A DNA stretch of 5,752 nt from an uncultured Clostridia bacterium (GTDB taxonomy: Bacteria > Bacillota > Clostridia > Oscillospirales > Ruminococcaceae). The DNA lies in contig CALERQ010000168.1 in assembly GCA_937907305.1 (NCBI GenBank), positions 1 through 5,752 of the forward strand, written 5' to 3'. Shown here piece by piece: positions 5,293-5,752 of the stretch. Below the pieces are notes generated by a model that did no database searches, was not told the DNA's origin, and saw only the letters and a program-made list of their open reading frames with translations. Position 1 is the stretch's first letter; the number at the start of each line of letters is the position of its first letter. The translations under genes and the position numbers were made by a program.

Positions 5293-5328
5293 GGAGAAGG
5301 ACGGCGGCAATAGCGGCCGTCCTTTTCC
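5293..5328 (+). other. pstS-pstC intercistronic hairpin
   Basis: GGAGAAGGACGGC (5293-5305) pairs with GCCGTCCTTTTCC (5316-5328), 13 bp with one G-U and a 10-base loop. It ends 2 bases before the pstC ribosome site (GGAGGG, 5331-5336). There is no U-run after it. Such structures between binding-protein and permease genes are known to protect the upstream mRNA or cause partial termination, giving more PstS than PstC; that role here is inferred. Confidence 0.8.
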
Positions 5329-5340
5329 GTGGAGGGAACT

Positions 5341-5752
5341 ATGAAGAAAACCGGCGAATTAATAGTCCATATCATTTTCTTCCTGCTGGGGCTTATCACG
5401 GTGGGTTGCGTACTGCTGATCAGCGGGTACCTGGTGGTTTCCGGCATCCCGGCGATCCGGGAGATCGGGCTTTGGAACTTTTTGTTTGGGAAGGTATGGG
5501 CTTCCACCGCGGCGGAGCCAAAATTCGGCATTCTGCCGTTTATCCTGACCAGCGTATATGGCACGGCGGGAGCGATCCTGCTGGGGGTACCGGTGGGCTT
5601 TTTGACCGCGGTGTACCTGGCCAAGCTGGCCCCGCCCAAGGTGAAAAGCATGATGCAATCGGCGGTGAGTTTGCTGGCGGGAATCCCTTCGGTGGTGTAT
5701 GGCCTGGTGGGTATGATGGTACTGGTGCCGGGCATCCGGAAGGTATTCCATG
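5341..5752 (+). CDS. pstC: PstC, phosphate ABC transporter permease (3' end cut off by window)
   Basis: The first 137 codons are present and open to the window edge; full PstC is normally about 290 residues. PstC and PstA form the membrane channel through which PstB-driven ATP hydrolysis moves phosphate. Visible features are a first membrane span (about 9-33), a short outer segment ending in a typical W-x-F-L-F-G block (45-50), the start of the permease domain FGILPFILTSVYGTAGAILL (62-81) and the family motif SLLAGIPSVVYGLVG (110-124), which closely matches PstC rather than PstA. The start follows GGAGGG (5331-5336) by 4 bases. Codon use is more G-ending (GTG, GCG, CGG, GGG) than in pstS. pstA, pstB and phoU are expected just beyond the window. 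Confidence 0.95.
   Translation, partial: MKKTGELIVHIIFFLLGLITVGCVLLISGYLVVSGIPAIREIGLWNFLFGKVWASTAAEPKFGILPFILTSVYGTAGAILLGVPVGFLTAVYLAKLAPPKVKSMMQSAVSLLAGIPSVVYGLVGMMVLVPGIRKVFH

Noticed and set aside
4372..5310. A 312-codon open frame on the minus strand
   Set aside because: It is antisense to pstS, whose phosphate-site motifs and lipobox are clear. It is a codon-bias shadow.

Overview
The window looks like a chromosomal segment of a low-to-mid GC anaerobic Firmicute, most likely a gut Oscillospirales/Ruminococcaceae member of the Faecalibacterium, Gemmiger or Subdoligranulum type. This rests on the strong AGGAGG-type ribosome sites, sigma-A-like promoters, simple U-tailed terminators, C/G-ending codon use and the gene families present. 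The taxon is an inference from style; no rRNA or marker gene is present. All genes lie on the + strand.

Layout: (1) 2-88, the C-terminal end of a P-loop GTPase, probably EngB/YsxC, closed by an intrinsic terminator. (2) A clear promoter at 152-179 starts a three-gene operon: a small AbrB/SpoVT-type regulator (236-493), a PLP-dependent methionine gamma-lyase-family enzyme (506-1795) and a PnuC-type nicotinamide riboside transporter (1809-2600), with gaps of only 12-13 bases. (3) 2601-2878 is a structured non-coding interval. It has about 100 bp of alternating purine-pyrimidine (CG)n-like sequence with nested hairpins, apparently held inside the loop of a terminator whose left arm is the end of the pnuC gene. 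A GC-rich hairpin follows, then an A/T-tract promoter with a full UP-element match. (4) 2879-4276 encodes a MATE-family exporter with its own terminator. (5) From 4441 a phosphate-uptake operon begins: the lipoprotein PstS (4441-5283), a 13-bp intercistronic hairpin, and pstC (5341 onward), cut off by the window edge.

Functionally, the first operon couples a small transcription factor to a sulfur or amino-acid PLP enzyme and a vitamin B3 precursor importer. The MATE gene is a stand-alone unit. The pst genes are the start of a standard high-affinity phosphate ABC importer (PstS-PstC-PstA-PstB). No proven new biological system is visible. The best candidates for something undescribed are the 2581-2732 structured element, the triplicated in-frame ATG-CCA-AAG at the start of the AbrB-like gene, and the conserved-looking regulator/PLP enzyme/PnuC combination.
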